From Alcaligenaceae bacterium (GTDB taxonomy: Bacteria > Pseudomonadota > Gammaproteobacteria > Burkholderiales > Burkholderiaceae_B): a DNA stretch of 45,345 bases. Location of the stretch: assembly GCA_947378965.1 (NCBI GenBank), contig CANCMG010000028.1, positions 1 through 45,345 on the forward strand, in the 5' to 3' direction. Position numbers and translations under genes: made by a program. Every line of letters starts with the position of its first letter. The stretch's first letter is position 1. Of this stretch, positions 33,671-44,866 are shown piece after piece. Below the pieces are notes generated by a model that was given only the letters and a program-made list of their open reading frames with translations, was not told the origin of the DNA and did not search any database.

Positions 33671-35064
33671 GTCGGAACTCCTAATTGATGGGGAACTTTA
33701 CTAATCGAACCTGCGCCCATCACGATCACCACATCGCCATCTTGCGCAAAATTTAAAATCGCTTCGGGCATCGCCGCGACATCTTCAACGAATAAGGGCT
33801 CGACCTTGCCCGCAACACGCACACCCCGCGCAAGTGCGCGCCCATCTGCAGCCACTAACGGCGACTCACCCGCAGCATAGACCTCGGTCAACAGCACGGC
33901 ATCGGCAGAGCCCAAGACGCTGACGAAGTCTTCGAAGCAATCACGCGTTCTGGTGTAACGGTGAGGCTGAAACGCCAATACGACTCGACGATTGGGCCAG
34001 GCGCCACGCGCCGCGGCCAGAGTGGCTGCCATCTCGACCGGGTGATGTCCATAATCGTCCACCACTCTAAACGTACCGCCCTTCTTGGTCGCGAAATCGC
34101 CAATTTGCGTAAAGCGGCGTCCGACACCCCTAAACTCTGAAAGCCCTTGCGCAATGGCAGCATCGCTGACGCCAAGCTCTGTCGCCACTGCAATCGCCGC
34201 CAACGCGTTGAGCACGTTATGAACCCCTGGAAGATTCAAACTGATCGCCAATGGGCTGAGTTCACCCTCGCGCGTTTGACGCCGCACCTCAAACTGCATG
34301 CGTGTGCCAAGCGCCTTGACGTTTGTCGCCACTACCTGAGCGTCAGGCGACAAACCATAGGTTGTGATGGGCCGCGATATAAATGGAATAATTTCACGCA
34401 CGTTGGCGTCGTCTGCACAAACAATCGCACTGCCATAAAAAGGTAAACGTTGGGTGAACTCGACGAAGGCACTTTTGAGTTTCGCTAAATCATGCCCATA
34501 GGTATCCATGTGATCAGCATCGATGTTGGTGATGATGGCCATCACCGGAAGCAAATTCAAAAAAGAGGCGTCTGATTCGTCTGCTTCGACAACGATAAAG
34601 TCACCCTGACCCAAGCCAGCGTTCGCTCCGGCCGCAGTCAGTCGACCGCCGATCACAAAGGTTGGATCGAGTCCGCCTGCCGCCAAGACGCTGGCAACTA
34701 GACTCGTGGTGGTGGTTTTGCCATGTGTGCCCGCCACAGCAATCCCTCTTTTCAAGCGCATCAGCTCAGCCAGCATGACTGCGCGAGGTACCACGGGAAT
34801 TCGCGCCTGACGCGCGGCAATCACCTCGGGATTGTTATTGGCAACAGCCGTCGAGGTCACGAGCGCATCGGCGCCCGCAATGTTCTCGGCCTGATGACCA
34901 AGTGCGATACGTGCGCCCAGACTCGCCAAGCGTTGTGTCGCAGCAGAGTCTGCAAGGTCTGATCCTGATATGCGGTAGCCCAGGTTAAGCAGCACCTCTG
35001 CGATGCCACTCATCCCAGAACCGCCAATGCCAACAAAATGAATGTGTTCAATGCGATGTTTCAT
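33667..35064 (-). CDS. murC: UDP-N-acetylmuramate-L-alanine ligase MurC
   Basis: MurC adds the first amino acid, L-alanine, to UDP-MurNAc. The 465-residue protein has [18 protein letters not shown] at 8-25, the ATP loop [13 protein letters not shown] near 117, the conserved [11 protein letters not shown], and a C-terminal [17 protein letters not shown]. These are diagnostic for MurC among Mur ligases. It overlaps ddlB and murG by 4 bp each. Confidence 0.97.
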   Translation of the reverse strand: MKHRIEHIHFVGIGGSGMSGIAEVLLNLGYRISGSDLADSAATQRLASLGARIALGHQAENIAGADALVTSTAVANNNPEVIAARQARIPVVPRAVMLAELMRLKRGIAVAGTHGKTTTTSLVASVLAAGGLDPTFVIGGRLTAAGANAGLGQGDFIVVEADESDASFLNLLPVMAIITNIDADHMDTYGHDLAKLKSAFVEFTQRLPFYGSAIVCADDANVREIIPFISRPITTYGLSPDAQVVATNVKALGTRMQFEVRRQTREGELSPLAISLNLPGVHNVLNALAAIAVATELGVSDAAIAQGLSEFRGVGRRFTQIGDFATKKGGTFRVVDDYGHHPVEMAATLAAARGAWPNRRVVLAFQPHRYTRTRDCFEDFVSVLGSADAVLLTEVYAAGESPLVAADGRALARGVRVAGKVEPLFVEDVAAMPEAILNFAQDGDVVIVMGAGSISKVPHQLGVPT

Positions 35065-36140
35065 GCTGACGCCCCCGCAAGTTCTTCGCAGATATCTGCA
35101 ATGCGTTGCGCTGCCTGAGGGCGCGCATGAGTTCGTGCACGTTGTGCCACGCCGCTAAGCTCTGGACGATTGCGCGCCAGTAACCACTGACTGAGTGTAT
35201 CGGGTGTTAACTCTTTTTGCTGGATGAGCCAAGCGGCCATATCGTGACTTAAGAAACGAGCGTTGGCCGACTGATGATCGTCCACAGCATGGGGGTAAGG
35301 GACAAACAAGGCAGCAACTCCGGCGGCAGCGACCTCGGCCACTGTCATTGCACCTGCTCGACAAATTAACAAGTCGGCGTCAGAAAGTGCCTCTGCAATA
35401 TTCTCAATAAAGGGCACGCAGTCAGCACTGACACCAGCTTGCTTGTAGGCTGCTAACAGCGTAGTGAGGTGCTGCGCGCCAGCTTGATGGGTCACGCAAG
35501 GGCGTTGTGCTAACGGGATCATGGCCAAGGCCTTCGGCAGCAATTCATTTAACGCAGTCGCTCCTAAACTGCCGCCAAGCACTAGTACGCGCAAGGGTCC
35601 TGAGCGATTCTCGTACCGCTTCTGAGGATCGACCAAAGCCGCGACATCCTGCCTGACTGGATTGCCCACCACTTCGGCACCTTCGATGGCCTTTGGAAAA
35701 CCGACCAAGACACGCTGCGCGATGCGCGATAGCCAACGATTGGCCATTCCTGCTATGGCATTTTGTTCATGTAGCACCAAAGGTGTGGCGCGCAAGGCGC
35801 TGACAACACCGCCAGGAAATGCCACGTAACCACCCATCCCAAGCACGACAGTTGGGCGAATCGTTGAAAACTGTTGCCATGCTTGTGTCATGGCACGCAG
35901 CAATAAGAAAGGAGCTTGAAGCTTGGCAACTAAGCCCTTGCCACGAAAGCCCGCAAAACGTAGCGCAGCAAGCGAATAACCGGCAGCGGGCACTAGCTTG
36001 CCCTCCATTTTGTCGGGGTTGCCCAACCAGCAAACCGTCCAACCGCGCGCCCGCAACACATCAGCGACGGCCAGGCCGGGCATGATGTGTCCGCCCGTGC
36101 CGCCTGCCATGATCAACACCACAGGAGAATGGACGGTCAT
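35061..36140 (-). CDS. murG: MurG glycosyltransferase
   Basis: MurG adds GlcNAc to lipid I, making lipid II at the inner membrane face. The 359-residue GT28 protein has the glycine-rich [15 protein letters not shown] motif near residues 13-27, [11 protein letters not shown] near 100, LHEQNAIAG, and the C-terminal [18 protein letters not shown] with [12 protein letters not shown]. These match the canonical UDP-GlcNAc-binding family. It overlaps ftsW and murC by 4 bp, both ATGA. In Bordetella, MurG is described as a scaffold for Mur ligases including MurEF. Confidence 0.97.
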   Translation of the reverse strand: MTVHSPVVLIMAGGTGGHIMPGLAVADVLRARGWTVCWLGNPDKMEGKLVPAAGYSLAALRFAGFRGKGLVAKLQAPFLLLRAMTQAWQQFSTIRPTVVLGMGGYVAFPGGVVSALRATPLVLHEQNAIAGMANRWLSRIAQRVLVGFPKAIEGAEVVGNPVRQDVAALVDPQKRYENRSGPLRVLVLGGSLGATALNELLPKALAMIPLAQRPCVTHQAGAQHLTTLLAAYKQAGVSADCVPFIENIAEALSDADLLICRAGAMTVAEVAAAGVAALFVPYPHAVDDHQSANARFLSHDMAAWLIQQKELTPDTLSQWLLARNRPELSGVAQRARTHARPQAAQRIADICEELAGASA

Positions 36141-37330
36141 GAGCGAACTCCCCGCATCATGTTGCGATTCTCAAAGTCAACTCTTAACACCAGAGCGATT
36201 GCGCACAAATTCATCACGATCCCAGTACCACCGTAACTCACAAGCGGTAAGGTCAAACCTTTGGTGGGTAACAAGCCCAGACATACGCCAATGTTGATAA
36301 ACGACTGCACACCAAACCAAATGCCCACACCCTGTGAAACGAGCCCACCAAAGGGCCGCTCCATCGCAATGGCTTGGCGTCCAATTTCAATACAACGATG
36401 CACTAAAACACCGAACAAGGTAATCATCAATAAAATGCCAACAAACCCGAGCTCTTCTCCGATCACTGCCATGATGAAATCGGTGTGCGCTTCTGGTAAG
36501 TAGTGCAGCTTTTCTACACTCCCACCCAACCCAACACCAGTCCATTGCCCTCGACCAATCGCCACCAGCGAATGAGAGAGCTGATAAGAATCTTTAAGTA
36601 TATTTTCTGGATTCCATGGGTCTAAATAGGCAAAGATGCGCCGTGTCCTGAAGGGAGATAGCCAGATGATGAGCGCAAACGCAGAGGTCAAGAGCAGGGC
36701 AATTCCTGAAAAGATGTGCGCGTTGATACCACCTAAAAACAAGATCCCCATTGAAATCGCGACCACCACGATCACCGCACCTAAGTCAGGCTCTTTTAGC
36801 AAAAGCCCTGCCACTACGGCCAACGCCACTGCGATCGGCAAAAAGCCACGCAGGGTGCTGTGCATTTGGTCTTGCTTGCGTATGGTGTAGTCCGCCGTAA
36901 ATAGCAATGCAGCGAGCTTCATCAACTCAGAAGGCTGAAAGGTGACTGGGCCAACAGGCAACCACCGCATGGCACCATTCACCTTGCGACCGATCCCTGG
37001 GATCAACACCGCCACCAATAGCAACATCGTGATAATAAAAATCCACATGGTGGTTCGTTGCCAAGCCTCGATTGGCACCGTCAAGACAAAGGCGGCAACA
37101 AACAGACCGACACCGACATAGAGCGTTTGACGCAGCACGAAGTAATAGCGCCCGTAATTTGCGAAGCGCGGGCCATCGGCCAAAGCAATTGCAGCTGAAT
37201 ACACCATCAAAATACCGATTGCAACCAACAAACTTGTCGCCACAACCAACGGCAAATCGTAGTTGCGCATCGTGGTGCGGGTTGGGCGCACGGCGTTCAC
37301 GCTGTTGGTTAACTCAGCGAAGAGGCTCAT
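36137..37330 (-). CDS. ftsW: Septal peptidoglycan polymerase FtsW
   Basis: FtsW is a SEDS-family glycosyltransferase that works with FtsI in septal wall synthesis. This 397-residue protein has about ten membrane segments starting near 27, a [22 protein letters not shown] segment in the first large loop, and the family [18 protein letters not shown] with its conserved Asp. The C-terminal [19 protein letters not shown] is a classic SEDS signature. Overlaps of 4 bp tie it to murD and murG. Confidence 0.97.
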   Translation of the reverse strand: MSLFAELTNSVNAVRPTRTTMRNYDLPLVVATSLLVAIGILMVYSAAIALADGPRFANYGRYYFVLRQTLYVGVGLFVAAFVLTVPIEAWQRTTMWIFIITMLLLVAVLIPGIGRKVNGAMRWLPVGPVTFQPSELMKLAALLFTADYTIRKQDQMHSTLRGFLPIAVALAVVAGLLLKEPDLGAVIVVVAISMGILFLGGINAHIFSGIALLLTSAFALIIWLSPFRTRRIFAYLDPWNPENILKDSYQLSHSLVAIGRGQWTGVGLGGSVEKLHYLPEAHTDFIMAVIGEELGFVGILLMITLFGVLVHRCIEIGRQAIAMERPFGGLVSQGVGIWFGVQSFINIGVCLGLLPTKGLTLPLVSYGGTGIVMNLCAIALVLRVDFENRNMMRGVRS

Positions 37331-38859
37331 GCCACCTCTCCCTGACTTAACGCAAGTTCATGCGCGGCATCAACAAAGACTAGGCCACGATGCCCATAGT
37401 TGCGAAACATATCCAAACTCGCGCAGGCTGGCGAAAGCACAACCGCATCGCCCTCTTCGGCTTGAGCAAAGGCAAGCTCAACCGCCTGGGGCAACGTGTC
37501 GGCGAGTAGACATGGGACTCCGGTTGGGGTGAGCGTATCAAGAAGCAAACGCGCATCTTGTCCAATTAACACGACAGCGCGTGCGTGCCGCGCTACAACT
37601 GAAACCAGAGGCGAAAAATCCTGACCTTTTCCGGCGCCGCCAGCAATCAACACTGAACGCCGCCCCAACCCTTCTAACCCGGCCACCGTCGCGCCAACAT
37701 TGGTTCCTTTGCTGTCGTTAAAGAAATCAATACCGCGCACACTGCGGATAAATTCCATGCGATGCGGCTCGCCAACATAGTCGCCCGCCGCGCGAAGAAT
37801 TGGCCCTAAACCAGCGCCTACTGAGCGAGCCAACAACAGCGCCGCTTGTGTATTCAGTGCGTTATGCAGGCCGCGCAGCCCCAGAGCATCCATTGGCATG
37901 AGACGCACCAAGCGGCCCGATGCACGTTCGGGAGGTGGCGCATTTTTTTTACGCTTAACGGGCCCGGGCAAGTCATCTTCAAACTCGGTCACTTCCGAGG
38001 CGGTCAGCCACCGAACATCGTGACTGCTTTCGAGTCCGACGTCGCCCGTCAACATTGGCGTATCGCGACCAAAACTTCGAACGTTAATCGCCGCGAGTGA
38101 TGCACACATTGCCATGACCGTTGGGTCATCGCGATTGACGACTAGTACATCGGACATATCGTAAATACGGGCTTTAGCCTGCCCATACGCCTGCATATTG
38201 CCATGCCAATCTAAGTGATCTTGCGTGACATTCAGCACGACAGCTGCGGTCATGCGAAGACTGCGGGTTGTTTCAAGTTGAAAGCTAGACAACTCGAGTA
38301 CCCAAACATCTGGCAGTGTGTTTGTCTCTAAAGCATCGATTAACGACTCAAGTGCGGCTGGACTAATATTGCCAGCGGCTCGCACACGCATACCCGCAGC
38401 GGCCAACATATGACGAGTCAGTGCCGTGACGGTTGTCTTGCCGTTCGTACCCGTCACGCCCAGCACACGTGGTACATATTGCTGCGTAGTCTGCAGTTGC
38501 TGTAAAGCACGCGCGAACAATTCGATTTCGCCAATCACCTCAATGCCGGCGGCCTCGGCCTGCTCTAGCAACTCTTTAACTGGCGAAAGGCCTGGCGCGA
38601 GGCCCGGACTCAGCACCAATATGCCCACACCCTCGAGTAACGACGCGTCAAAAATATCGCAACCAAGGTGCAACTCTAGCGCGGCGACATCAACTGACTT
38701 TGTCAGCGCTTCGAGCCCGGCTGGGTTCTGCCGCGTATCAGCCACCCGTACGGCAGCACCGTTGCGCACGCACCAGCGCGCCGCGGCGACACCCGTCTCA
38801 CCGAGCCCAACAATCAGGGCACGCGAAGGCAGCGAGGAGGACAATACTGTTTCGTTCAT
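37327..38859 (-). CDS. murD: UDP-N-acetylmuramoylalanine-D-glutamate ligase MurD
   Basis: MurD adds D-glutamate to UDP-MurNAc-L-Ala. ATG at 38859 is chosen: it overlaps the mraY stop in ATGA form and gives [18 protein letters not shown]. The product has 510 residues, longer than the roughly 440 of E. coli. The excess includes a charged, Pro-rich insert near 270-300 ([14 protein letters not shown]) that seems common in this group. The ATP loop [14 protein letters not shown] is near residue 135, and the [17 protein letters not shown] segment is in the C-terminal third. The preceding upstream in-frame ATG would overlap mraY by 58 bp. Confidence 0.95.
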   Translation of the reverse strand: MNETVLSSSLPSRALIVGLGETGVAAARWCVRNGAAVRVADTRQNPAGLEALTKSVDVAALELHLGCDIFDASLLEGVGILVLSPGLAPGLSPVKELLEQAEAAGIEVIGEIELFARALQQLQTTQQYVPRVLGVTGTNGKTTVTALTRHMLAAAGMRVRAAGNISPAALESLIDALETNTLPDVWVLELSSFQLETTRSLRMTAAVVLNVTQDHLDWHGNMQAYGQAKARIYDMSDVLVVNRDDPTVMAMCASLAAINVRSFGRDTPMLTGDVGLESSHDVRWLTASEVTEFEDDLPGPVKRKKNAPPPERASGRLVRLMPMDALGLRGLHNALNTQAALLLARSVGAGLGPILRAAGDYVGEPHRMEFIRSVRGIDFFNDSKGTNVGATVAGLEGLGRRSVLIAGGAGKGQDFSPLVSVVARHARAVVLIGQDARLLLDTLTPTGVPCLLADTLPQAVELAFAQAEEGDAVVLSPACASLDMFRNYGHRGLVFVDAAHELALSQGEVA

Positions 38860-40028
38860 CGAATCTTCAGCGAAGCTAACCCAATTAACACCAGCATCAT
38901 GCTGATGATCCAAAAACGCACGACGACTTGGGTTTCTTTCCAGCCACCGACTTCAAAGTGATGATGCAATGGTGCCATTTTTAAAATACGCTGCCCCTTA
39001 CCATAGCGATAGCGTGTGTATTTAAACCATGACACCTGCAACATCACCGACAACGTTTCAACGACAAAAACGCCGCCCATAATGAACAGTACGATTTCTT
39101 GTCTTACGATGATTGCAATCGTGCCTAGCATGCCACCAAGTGCCAAAGCGCCAACATCGCCCATGAACACCTGAGCGGGATACGCGTTAAACCATAGAAA
39201 GGCTAAACCAGCGCCTGCAAGTGCTGCGCATAACACCATTAGCTCACCAGCGCCCGGCACATAAGGAAACAACAAATAGCGCGAGTAGTCGACGCGCCCG
39301 ACGACATATGCAAACACACCTAAAGCCGAGCCGACCATGACGGTTGGCATAATCGCCAAACCATCAAGGCCATCGGTAAGATTGACTGCATTACTGGTGC
39401 CCACGATGACGCACCAACTCACCACCACAAAGCCTAGGGCACCCAGCGGATAGCTGAAAGTTTTGAAAAATGGCACTAAAAGGTCTGCACGTGCAGGGAG
39501 CGTGACAGAGAAATCGCTCGTCGCCCAGTCTACCGCCACAGTCCACAAATTAGCAGAGCTCGGTGCCGAGATCGCAAACATCAGGTACAGCGAGGCTACT
39601 GCGCCGATCAAAGCCTGCCAAAAGAATTTCTGACGCGCAGGCATTCCCTCAGGATCACGATGAACCACTTTGCGATAGTCGTCAACCCAACCCACCAAGC
39701 CAAAGCCAAGCGTCACCAACAACACCACCCACACATAACGGTTACGCAAATCAGCCCACAGTAGGGTACTCACTGCGATCGAAATTAAAATTAACACACC
39801 ACCCATCGTTGGCGTACCGGTTTTCACTAAATGGGTTTCAGGCCCGTAGCTGCGAACAGCCTGGCCAATTTTGAGCTCTGTCAGCTTGCGTATGACCCAA
39901 GGCCCCGCGACCAAACCGATCAAGAGCGAAGTGGCACACGCCAACACTGCGCGCAAGGTGATGTATTCAAATACTGAAAACCCGCGTGCGTAGTTCTCGG
40001 CCAGCCAGCCAGAAAGTTCAAACAGCAT
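38856..40028 (-). CDS. mraY: Phospho-MurNAc-pentapeptide translocase MraY
   Basis: MraY makes lipid I by moving phospho-MurNAc-pentapeptide to undecaprenyl phosphate. This 390-residue, ten-segment membrane enzyme has a [10 protein letters not shown] stretch, [22 protein letters not shown] with the catalytic Asp pair, [13 protein letters not shown] near 220, and [11 protein letters not shown]. The C-terminal [14 protein letters not shown] carries the HHH motif. The ATG overlaps the murEF stop by 11 bp, so it is translationally linked. Confidence 0.97.
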   Translation of the reverse strand: MLFELSGWLAENYARGFSVFEYITLRAVLACATSLLIGLVAGPWVIRKLTELKIGQAVRSYGPETHLVKTGTPTMGGVLILISIAVSTLLWADLRNRYVWVVLLVTLGFGLVGWVDDYRKVVHRDPEGMPARQKFFWQALIGAVASLYLMFAISAPSSANLWTVAVDWATSDFSVTLPARADLLVPFFKTFSYPLGALGFVVVSWCVIVGTSNAVNLTDGLDGLAIMPTVMVGSALGVFAYVVGRVDYSRYLLFPYVPGAGELMVLCAALAGAGLAFLWFNAYPAQVFMGDVGALALGGMLGTIAIIVRQEIVLFIMGGVFVVETLSVMLQVSWFKYTRYRYGKGQRILKMAPLHHHFEVGGWKETQVVVRFWIISMMLVLIGLASLKIR

Positions 40029-42855
40029 GTTTCACCACGTCGTTATCACTTGCCTCAAACTGTTCGAGGCAAGTGCGTACAATTTTTTCCATGCGCATGA
40101 AGCGCGACCCTTTGATCAAGACGCTTTTCACGAAGTGTTGTGCAATCCAGTCGCTTGCCTGTTCATTCGTTTCACACACAACCGCTTGCGAACCAAACAC
40201 GGTTGCGGCCAGTCGCGTTGCCTGCCCAAGCGTCAACAAATGCTCGATGCCGCACTCGCGAGCGTACGCGCCAACCTCTTCGTGCATGGCAGGTCCGTTG
40301 TCACCCACCTCGCCCATATCACCCAGCACCAGCACCCGCGGAGCCGGTAGCGAGGCGAGAACATCAATCGCTGCGCGTACCGAGTCTGGGTTCGCGTTAT
40401 AAGAGTCATCAATCAGCATCACGCCATCGGCCAAACGATGCGGCTGCATCCGACCTGAAACGGCATGAAATGCAGCAAGCCCATGCTCGATCGCCTGCAT
40501 AGGAACCCCTGCGGCTACGGCGCAGGTCGTTGCCGCCAAGGCGTTCAGCAGGTTGTGCCTTCCCGGCACAGACAAGGCAACCCGCCCCTCGCCTACCGGC
40601 GTATGAACAATGAAGCTTGTCCCCAAGGCGTCGGCTCGGATTTCACTGGCCCACACCTCAGCGTCTGCGCTCATTCCAAAACGCAGACTGGCATGCTCGC
40701 TCGCGAGGTCTAGCCACAACTGCGAAAAGGTATCAGCATTTGGAAAGACTTTGATCCCCCCAGGCATCAACGAGGCATAGACAGCCGCGTTTTCACGCGC
40801 GACGGCCTCGACGTTCACCATAAACTCTTGGTGTTCGCGCTGCGCGTTGTTCACCAACGCGACCGTTGGCTCGGCGGTCTGAGCCAGGATTGCGATTTCG
40901 CCCGGATGATTCATGCCCAACTCAATGACGGCGGCTTGATGCTCGTGCCGCAAGCGCAACAAGGTCAATGGCACACCTAATTCGTTATTCAAATTACCAA
41001 TAGTGGCCAACCGATGCCCTTCACCCAGCCACGATGCCAAGATGGCAGAAATCATCTCTTTGGTGGTGGTTTTGCCATTGCTACCCGTCACCGCAATCAT
41101 CGGGATGGCAAACTGCCGTCGCCAGGCCCGCCCAAGCTGCAGCAACGCTGCGCGGGTATCGCCCAGAGCGACTTGCGCCAAGCCAGGCACAGGTTGAATC
41201 GTATCCACAATGGCGACGCATGCACCTGCCGTCTGAATCTGCTCAAGATAGTCGTGACCATCAAAGTGGTCACCTTTGAGCGCCAAAAATATTGCACCCG
41301 CCTCAAGACGACGCGAGTCGGTTTGAATCGCTCGATGCTGTTGAAGCAACAGCGCAGCTTGAGCCCATTGCCGATCATCGAAAGGCGCGCGCACACCGGC
41401 AACCTCTTGATAGGTTTCGTGACCTTTACCGGCAATCAGCACCACATCGTTGCATGCCGCGCCTAAAACCGCAGCCAAAATTGCCTGAGCCCGATCGGAC
41501 TCAATTGTGATCTTTGCGCTCGAGGCAGGTAAGCCGGCAACGATCTGAGCAATAATCGCCTGCGGATCTTCATCGCGCGGGTTATCGCTTGTCACAATCA
41601 CACGATCAGCCAAACGCTGTGCGACCTCGCCCATCATTGGGCGTTTACCGGCATCACGATTGCCACCACAACCAAAGACACACCAAACATTTGCGCGACG
41701 CGCCTGTGCGAGCTCGCGCGCCACCTCTAACGCGCGAGCAAGCGCATCTGGGGTGTGAGCGTAGTCAACTAATACGGTAGGTACAGCGCGGTCAGCCAAC
41801 AAAGGCTCAACGGTTTGGAGCCGCCCCTCGACAGGTGCGAGGGTAGCGAAACTAGCAGCGATCTTAGCCAAAGGCCAGTCGAGAATCTTGAGCAAGCCCG
41901 CGACGCATAAAAGATTTGCAATATTGTGCCGTCCGACCACTTTCGTTTGCACCGCGACGTGCTCGCTCTGATCATGCAACAACCAATGCCCGGTGCTCAT
42001 TGAGTCGACTAAAAGCTCGGCACGCAAGGCGACCGCGCCCTCAGCCGTATGCTTCGCGAGACTGTAAGTCACCAACGGATAGGTTGCGCCTTTGCCGAAG
42101 CTAACACTGATCGGATCGTCTGCATTCAGCACCCCTGCGTGCAATCCCGGCCATGCGAACAGGCGCGCTTTAGCCGCCGCATAAGCTTGCATGGTGAGGT
42201 GATAGTCAAGGTGATCACGCGAAAGATTGGTAAACCCAGCGGCAAATATTCGTACACTAGCAAGACGACCTTGCTCTAACCCAATAGACGACGCCTCAAG
42301 TGAGACATATTGTGCGCCCGCCTCTCGCAGCGCAGCTAGGCTTCGGTGCATCGAAATCACATCGGGGGTCGTCAACGCACCTGCACAAACAGAGCCATCC
42401 GGAAAGCGCGCGCCTAAAGTGCCCAGCGCCCCTGCCGAGTAACCGGCCGACTGTAAGGCATCGGTCAGCCATTGCACACAACTTGTTTTGCCATTGGTGC
42501 CCGTCACCGCCATGACCTTCATGTGCGCCGAAGGTTTGTCATACCAAAGATCTGCAAGTTCGCCGAGCCGTTCAGTTAAGTCGGGCAACCCCAGCACAGG
42601 CACGCTGAAATCAGTCGCCTGCCACGCAGTCGTTGCGTCAGCGTGCATGAGAACCGCCCCAGCCCCCTGCTCGATCGCTGCGGCGATGAAATGCCTGCCG
42701 TCGCCGGTCAAACCTGGGCATGCCAAAAATACATCGCCTGGACACACAGTCCGCGAATCGAGATGCAAGTGTGCACCGCACTCAATTTTGCTACGCAACA
42801 GTGCAACGATGTTCTCGGTTGACAGCTCTGTAGCAAGAAGAACCGCACGCGTCAT
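40018..42855 (-). CDS. murEF: Fused MurE-MurF ligase
   Basis: A single open frame of 945 codons encodes both ligases. Residues 1 to about 505 are MurE, which adds meso-diaminopimelate: the ATP loop VTGTNGKTS is at 117-125, and DNPR at 424-427 signals meso-DAP specificity. Residues from about 508 are MurF, which adds D-Ala-D-Ala: [15 protein letters not shown] at 512-526, the ATP loop [12 protein letters not shown] at 589-600, and [17 protein letters not shown] towards the end. The junction is tight, with the usual first helix of MurF missing. Fused MurE-MurF is known in Bordetella and relatives. ATGA overlap with ftsI, and 11-bp overlap with mraY. Confidence 0.95.
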   Translation of the reverse strand: MTRAVLLATELSTENIVALLRSKIECGAHLHLDSRTVCPGDVFLACPGLTGDGRHFIAAAIEQGAGAVLMHADATTAWQATDFSVPVLGLPDLTERLGELADLWYDKPSAHMKVMAVTGTNGKTSCVQWLTDALQSAGYSAGALGTLGARFPDGSVCAGALTTPDVISMHRSLAALREAGAQYVSLEASSIGLEQGRLASVRIFAAGFTNLSRDHLDYHLTMQAYAAAKARLFAWPGLHAGVLNADDPISVSFGKGATYPLVTYSLAKHTAEGAVALRAELLVDSMSTGHWLLHDQSEHVAVQTKVVGRHNIANLLCVAGLLKILDWPLAKIAASFATLAPVEGRLQTVEPLLADRAVPTVLVDYAHTPDALARALEVARELAQARRANVWCVFGCGGNRDAGKRPMMGEVAQRLADRVIVTSDNPRDEDPQAIIAQIVAGLPASSAKITIESDRAQAILAAVLGAACNDVVLIAGKGHETYQEVAGVRAPFDDRQWAQAALLLQQHRAIQTDSRRLEAGAIFLALKGDHFDGHDYLEQIQTAGACVAIVDTIQPVPGLAQVALGDTRAALLQLGRAWRRQFAIPMIAVTGSNGKTTTKEMISAILASWLGEGHRLATIGNLNNELGVPLTLLRLRHEHQAAVIELGMNHPGEIAILAQTAEPTVALVNNAQREHQEFMVNVEAVARENAAVYASLMPGGIKVFPNADTFSQLWLDLASEHASLRFGMSADAEVWASEIRADALGTSFIVHTPVGEGRVALSVPGRHNLLNALAATTCAVAAGVPMQAIEHGLAAFHAVSGRMQPHRLADGVMLIDDSYNANPDSVRAAIDVLASLPAPRVLVLGDMGEVGDNGPAMHEEVGAYARECGIEHLLTLGQATRLAATVFGSQAVVCETNEQASDWIAQHFVKSVLIKGSRFMRMEKIVRTCLEQFEASDNDVVKHAV

Positions 42856-44576
42856 CGCGAGCCCCCCCCAACCGCCACCACCGCCGATTCGAGCGCCGTA
42901 TCAGGCTGCACGTTCATCGTGCGCAACGTCCCACCGACAATCGCCGCAAACACCGGCGCCGCCACCTTACCGCCGTAATACACCCCTGCCTGTGGCTCAT
43001 CAATCGTGACCGCAACCACGATGCGCGGATCCGAAACCGGGGCGAAACCAACAAATGACCCACGATAACGGCTTGTGCTGTATCTACCATCCACAATCTT
43101 GCGCGCGGTACCGCTTTTGCCTGCGACGCGATACCCCTGCACTTGTGCAGCTTTTGCACCTTCTGGTCCTGCAGCCGCTTCAAGCCATAAACGAATTTTT
43201 TGTGCGACGTCTGGCGGGTAGACCTGCGTCGTGGTGGGCTGGTCTTCGCGCTTGACCAGACTTAATCCGACCATATCGCCCTCACGCGCAAACACGGTGT
43301 AGGCGCGTGCCATTTGCAAAAGCGAAACGGATAACCCGTATCCGTATGACATCGTGGCTTTTTCAATGAGTCGCCAGCGCTCGTAGGGTCGCAGTCGTCC
43401 AGCTGCTGCACCCGGAAACCCAGTCTGCGGGACTTGCCCCAGCCCGAGCTCGTTAAATCGGGTCCACATTTCACGCGACTGCAGCTTTTCTGAAATCAAC
43501 GTCATCCCAATGTTGCTTGACTTTAGCAACACACCCGCCGGATCAAGAGTGCCGTTCGCACTCACATCACTGATTGTTGCACCCTGATAACTAAACTTAC
43601 CGTTGCCCGTGTTAAACAACGTGGCCGGCGTAATGCGCTTGAGATCAAGTGCAAGACCAACGGTAAAAGGCTTCATGATCGAGCCCGGTTCAAACGTATC
43701 GGTGAGGGCTTGATTGCGTAGGTTACCGCCTCGAAACGAGTCGCGCCGGTTGGGGTCATAGGTCGGCATATTGCCTAGCGCTAAGATCTCACCCGTCTTC
43801 ACATCAATCACAACGGCTGCGGCGCCCTTCGCCTTGTTTGTCACCATCGCGTCTTGTAGGGCGCGGTAAACCTGATATTGAATTCGGGTATCGAGTGACA
43901 ACTTGATATCGTGACCATCCACCGGAAAATCAACCGCACCAACGCTCTCAATCGTGCGACCTAAACGGTCTCGCATAATGCGTCGACTGCCAGCCTGTCC
44001 AGAAAGTTGTTCGTTAAACGCAAGCTCAACACCCTCTTGACCACGGTCTTCTAAATTATTAAAACCAACAACATTGGCCATGACCTCGCTTTCAGGGTAC
44101 AAGCGGCGATTGTCTGGTTGCTGGATCAAACCCGGGATGCGTAAGTCAGTTATTTTTTGTGCGATCTCAAGTGGCACCTGACGCTTTAAATATACGAAAG
44201 GCTTTTCTTCAGCAATTTTTTTACGCAATTCGTCAGACGTGAGGTCAAGCAACTCAGCAAGTTGCTGCAATTTTTTTGCTGAAGCCTCTTTTGTATCCTT
44301 AGGACGAATCGCGATCGATCGCGCAGGCACACTTGCTGCAAGCACGACGCCATTACGATCTAAAATCTTGCCGCGGCTGGCGTGTAAGGTCAGCGTACTT
44401 TCATAAATTCGCTCGCCGCGTTGCTGTAAAAATTCAGTGGTGATGCCCTGCAGGTATAGCGCACGCAGAGCCAAGGCCAAAAAGGCTAGCCCTAACAAGA
44501 TCAGCACTAAGCGACCACGCCACAGCGGGTAATGCACACGCAGCACGGGATTATCAAAAAATGGGAGCCGCTTCAT
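42852..44576 (-). CDS. ftsI: Septal transpeptidase FtsI (PBP3)
   Basis: FtsI cross-links septal peptidoglycan. The 574-residue protein has a short cytoplasmic tail, one membrane anchor (about 23-43), a pedestal domain, and a class B transpeptidase domain. The active-site motifs are complete: SIMK with the acylated Ser299 at 299-302, SSN at 353-355, and KSGT at 487-490. The C-terminal tail after about 560 is low-complexity. The ATG overlaps ftsL by 4 bp, and the stop overlaps murEF by 4 bp. Confidence 0.97.
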   Translation of the reverse strand: MKRLPFFDNPVLRVHYPLWRGRLVLILLGLAFLALALRALYLQGITTEFLQQRGERIYESTLTLHASRGKILDRNGVVLAASVPARSIAIRPKDTKEASAKKLQQLAELLDLTSDELRKKIAEEKPFVYLKRQVPLEIAQKITDLRIPGLIQQPDNRRLYPESEVMANVVGFNNLEDRGQEGVELAFNEQLSGQAGSRRIMRDRLGRTIESVGAVDFPVDGHDIKLSLDTRIQYQVYRALQDAMVTNKAKGAAAVVIDVKTGEILALGNMPTYDPNRRDSFRGGNLRNQALTDTFEPGSIMKPFTVGLALDLKRITPATLFNTGNGKFSYQGATISDVSANGTLDPAGVLLKSSNIGMTLISEKLQSREMWTRFNELGLGQVPQTGFPGAAAGRLRPYERWRLIEKATMSYGYGLSVSLLQMARAYTVFAREGDMVGLSLVKREDQPTTTQVYPPDVAQKIRLWLEAAAGPEGAKAAQVQGYRVAGKSGTARKIVDGRYSTSRYRGSFVGFAPVSDPRIVVAVTIDEPQAGVYYGGKVAAPVFAAIVGGTLRTMNVQPDTALESAVVAVGGGSR

Positions 44577-44866
44577 TTTTCGCCTCGTGGGGTGGCGCTT
44601 GAAGCAGACTGATTAATATAAATTGTGCGCTCGGGCACAATCGAAGTCATTTTCAATTGCTCGCGGGCAAGCTTGTCAACGTTCGCATTACGCGCTTGCT
44701 CTGCTCGATCAAGCTGCAACTGCCGCCACTCAATATCAAAATTCAGTGCCTGCGTTTTTGAACGATCAAGCTCAACATAGAGTTGTCGGGCTTGGTAGCG
44801 TGCCGTCACCAGCGATATCGCCGAGATCATCAATACACCAGCCACCAAGAGACACAGACGCCCCAT
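44573..44866 (-). CDS. ftsL: Cell division protein FtsL
   Basis: FtsL is a small bitopic divisome protein that forms a coiled coil with FtsB and helps activate FtsWI. This 97-residue protein has an N-terminal membrane segment (about 4-22), then a heptad-like region RQLYVELDRSKTQALNFDIE and LQLDRAEQARNANVDK. Assignment rests on size, topology and place between rsmH and ftsI. The start ATG overlaps the rsmH stop as TGATG; the stop overlaps ftsI by 4 bp. Confidence 0.9.
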   Translation of the reverse strand: MGRLCLLVAGVLMISAISLVTARYQARQLYVELDRSKTQALNFDIEWRQLQLDRAEQARNANVDKLAREQLKMTSIVPERTIYINQSASSATPRGEK

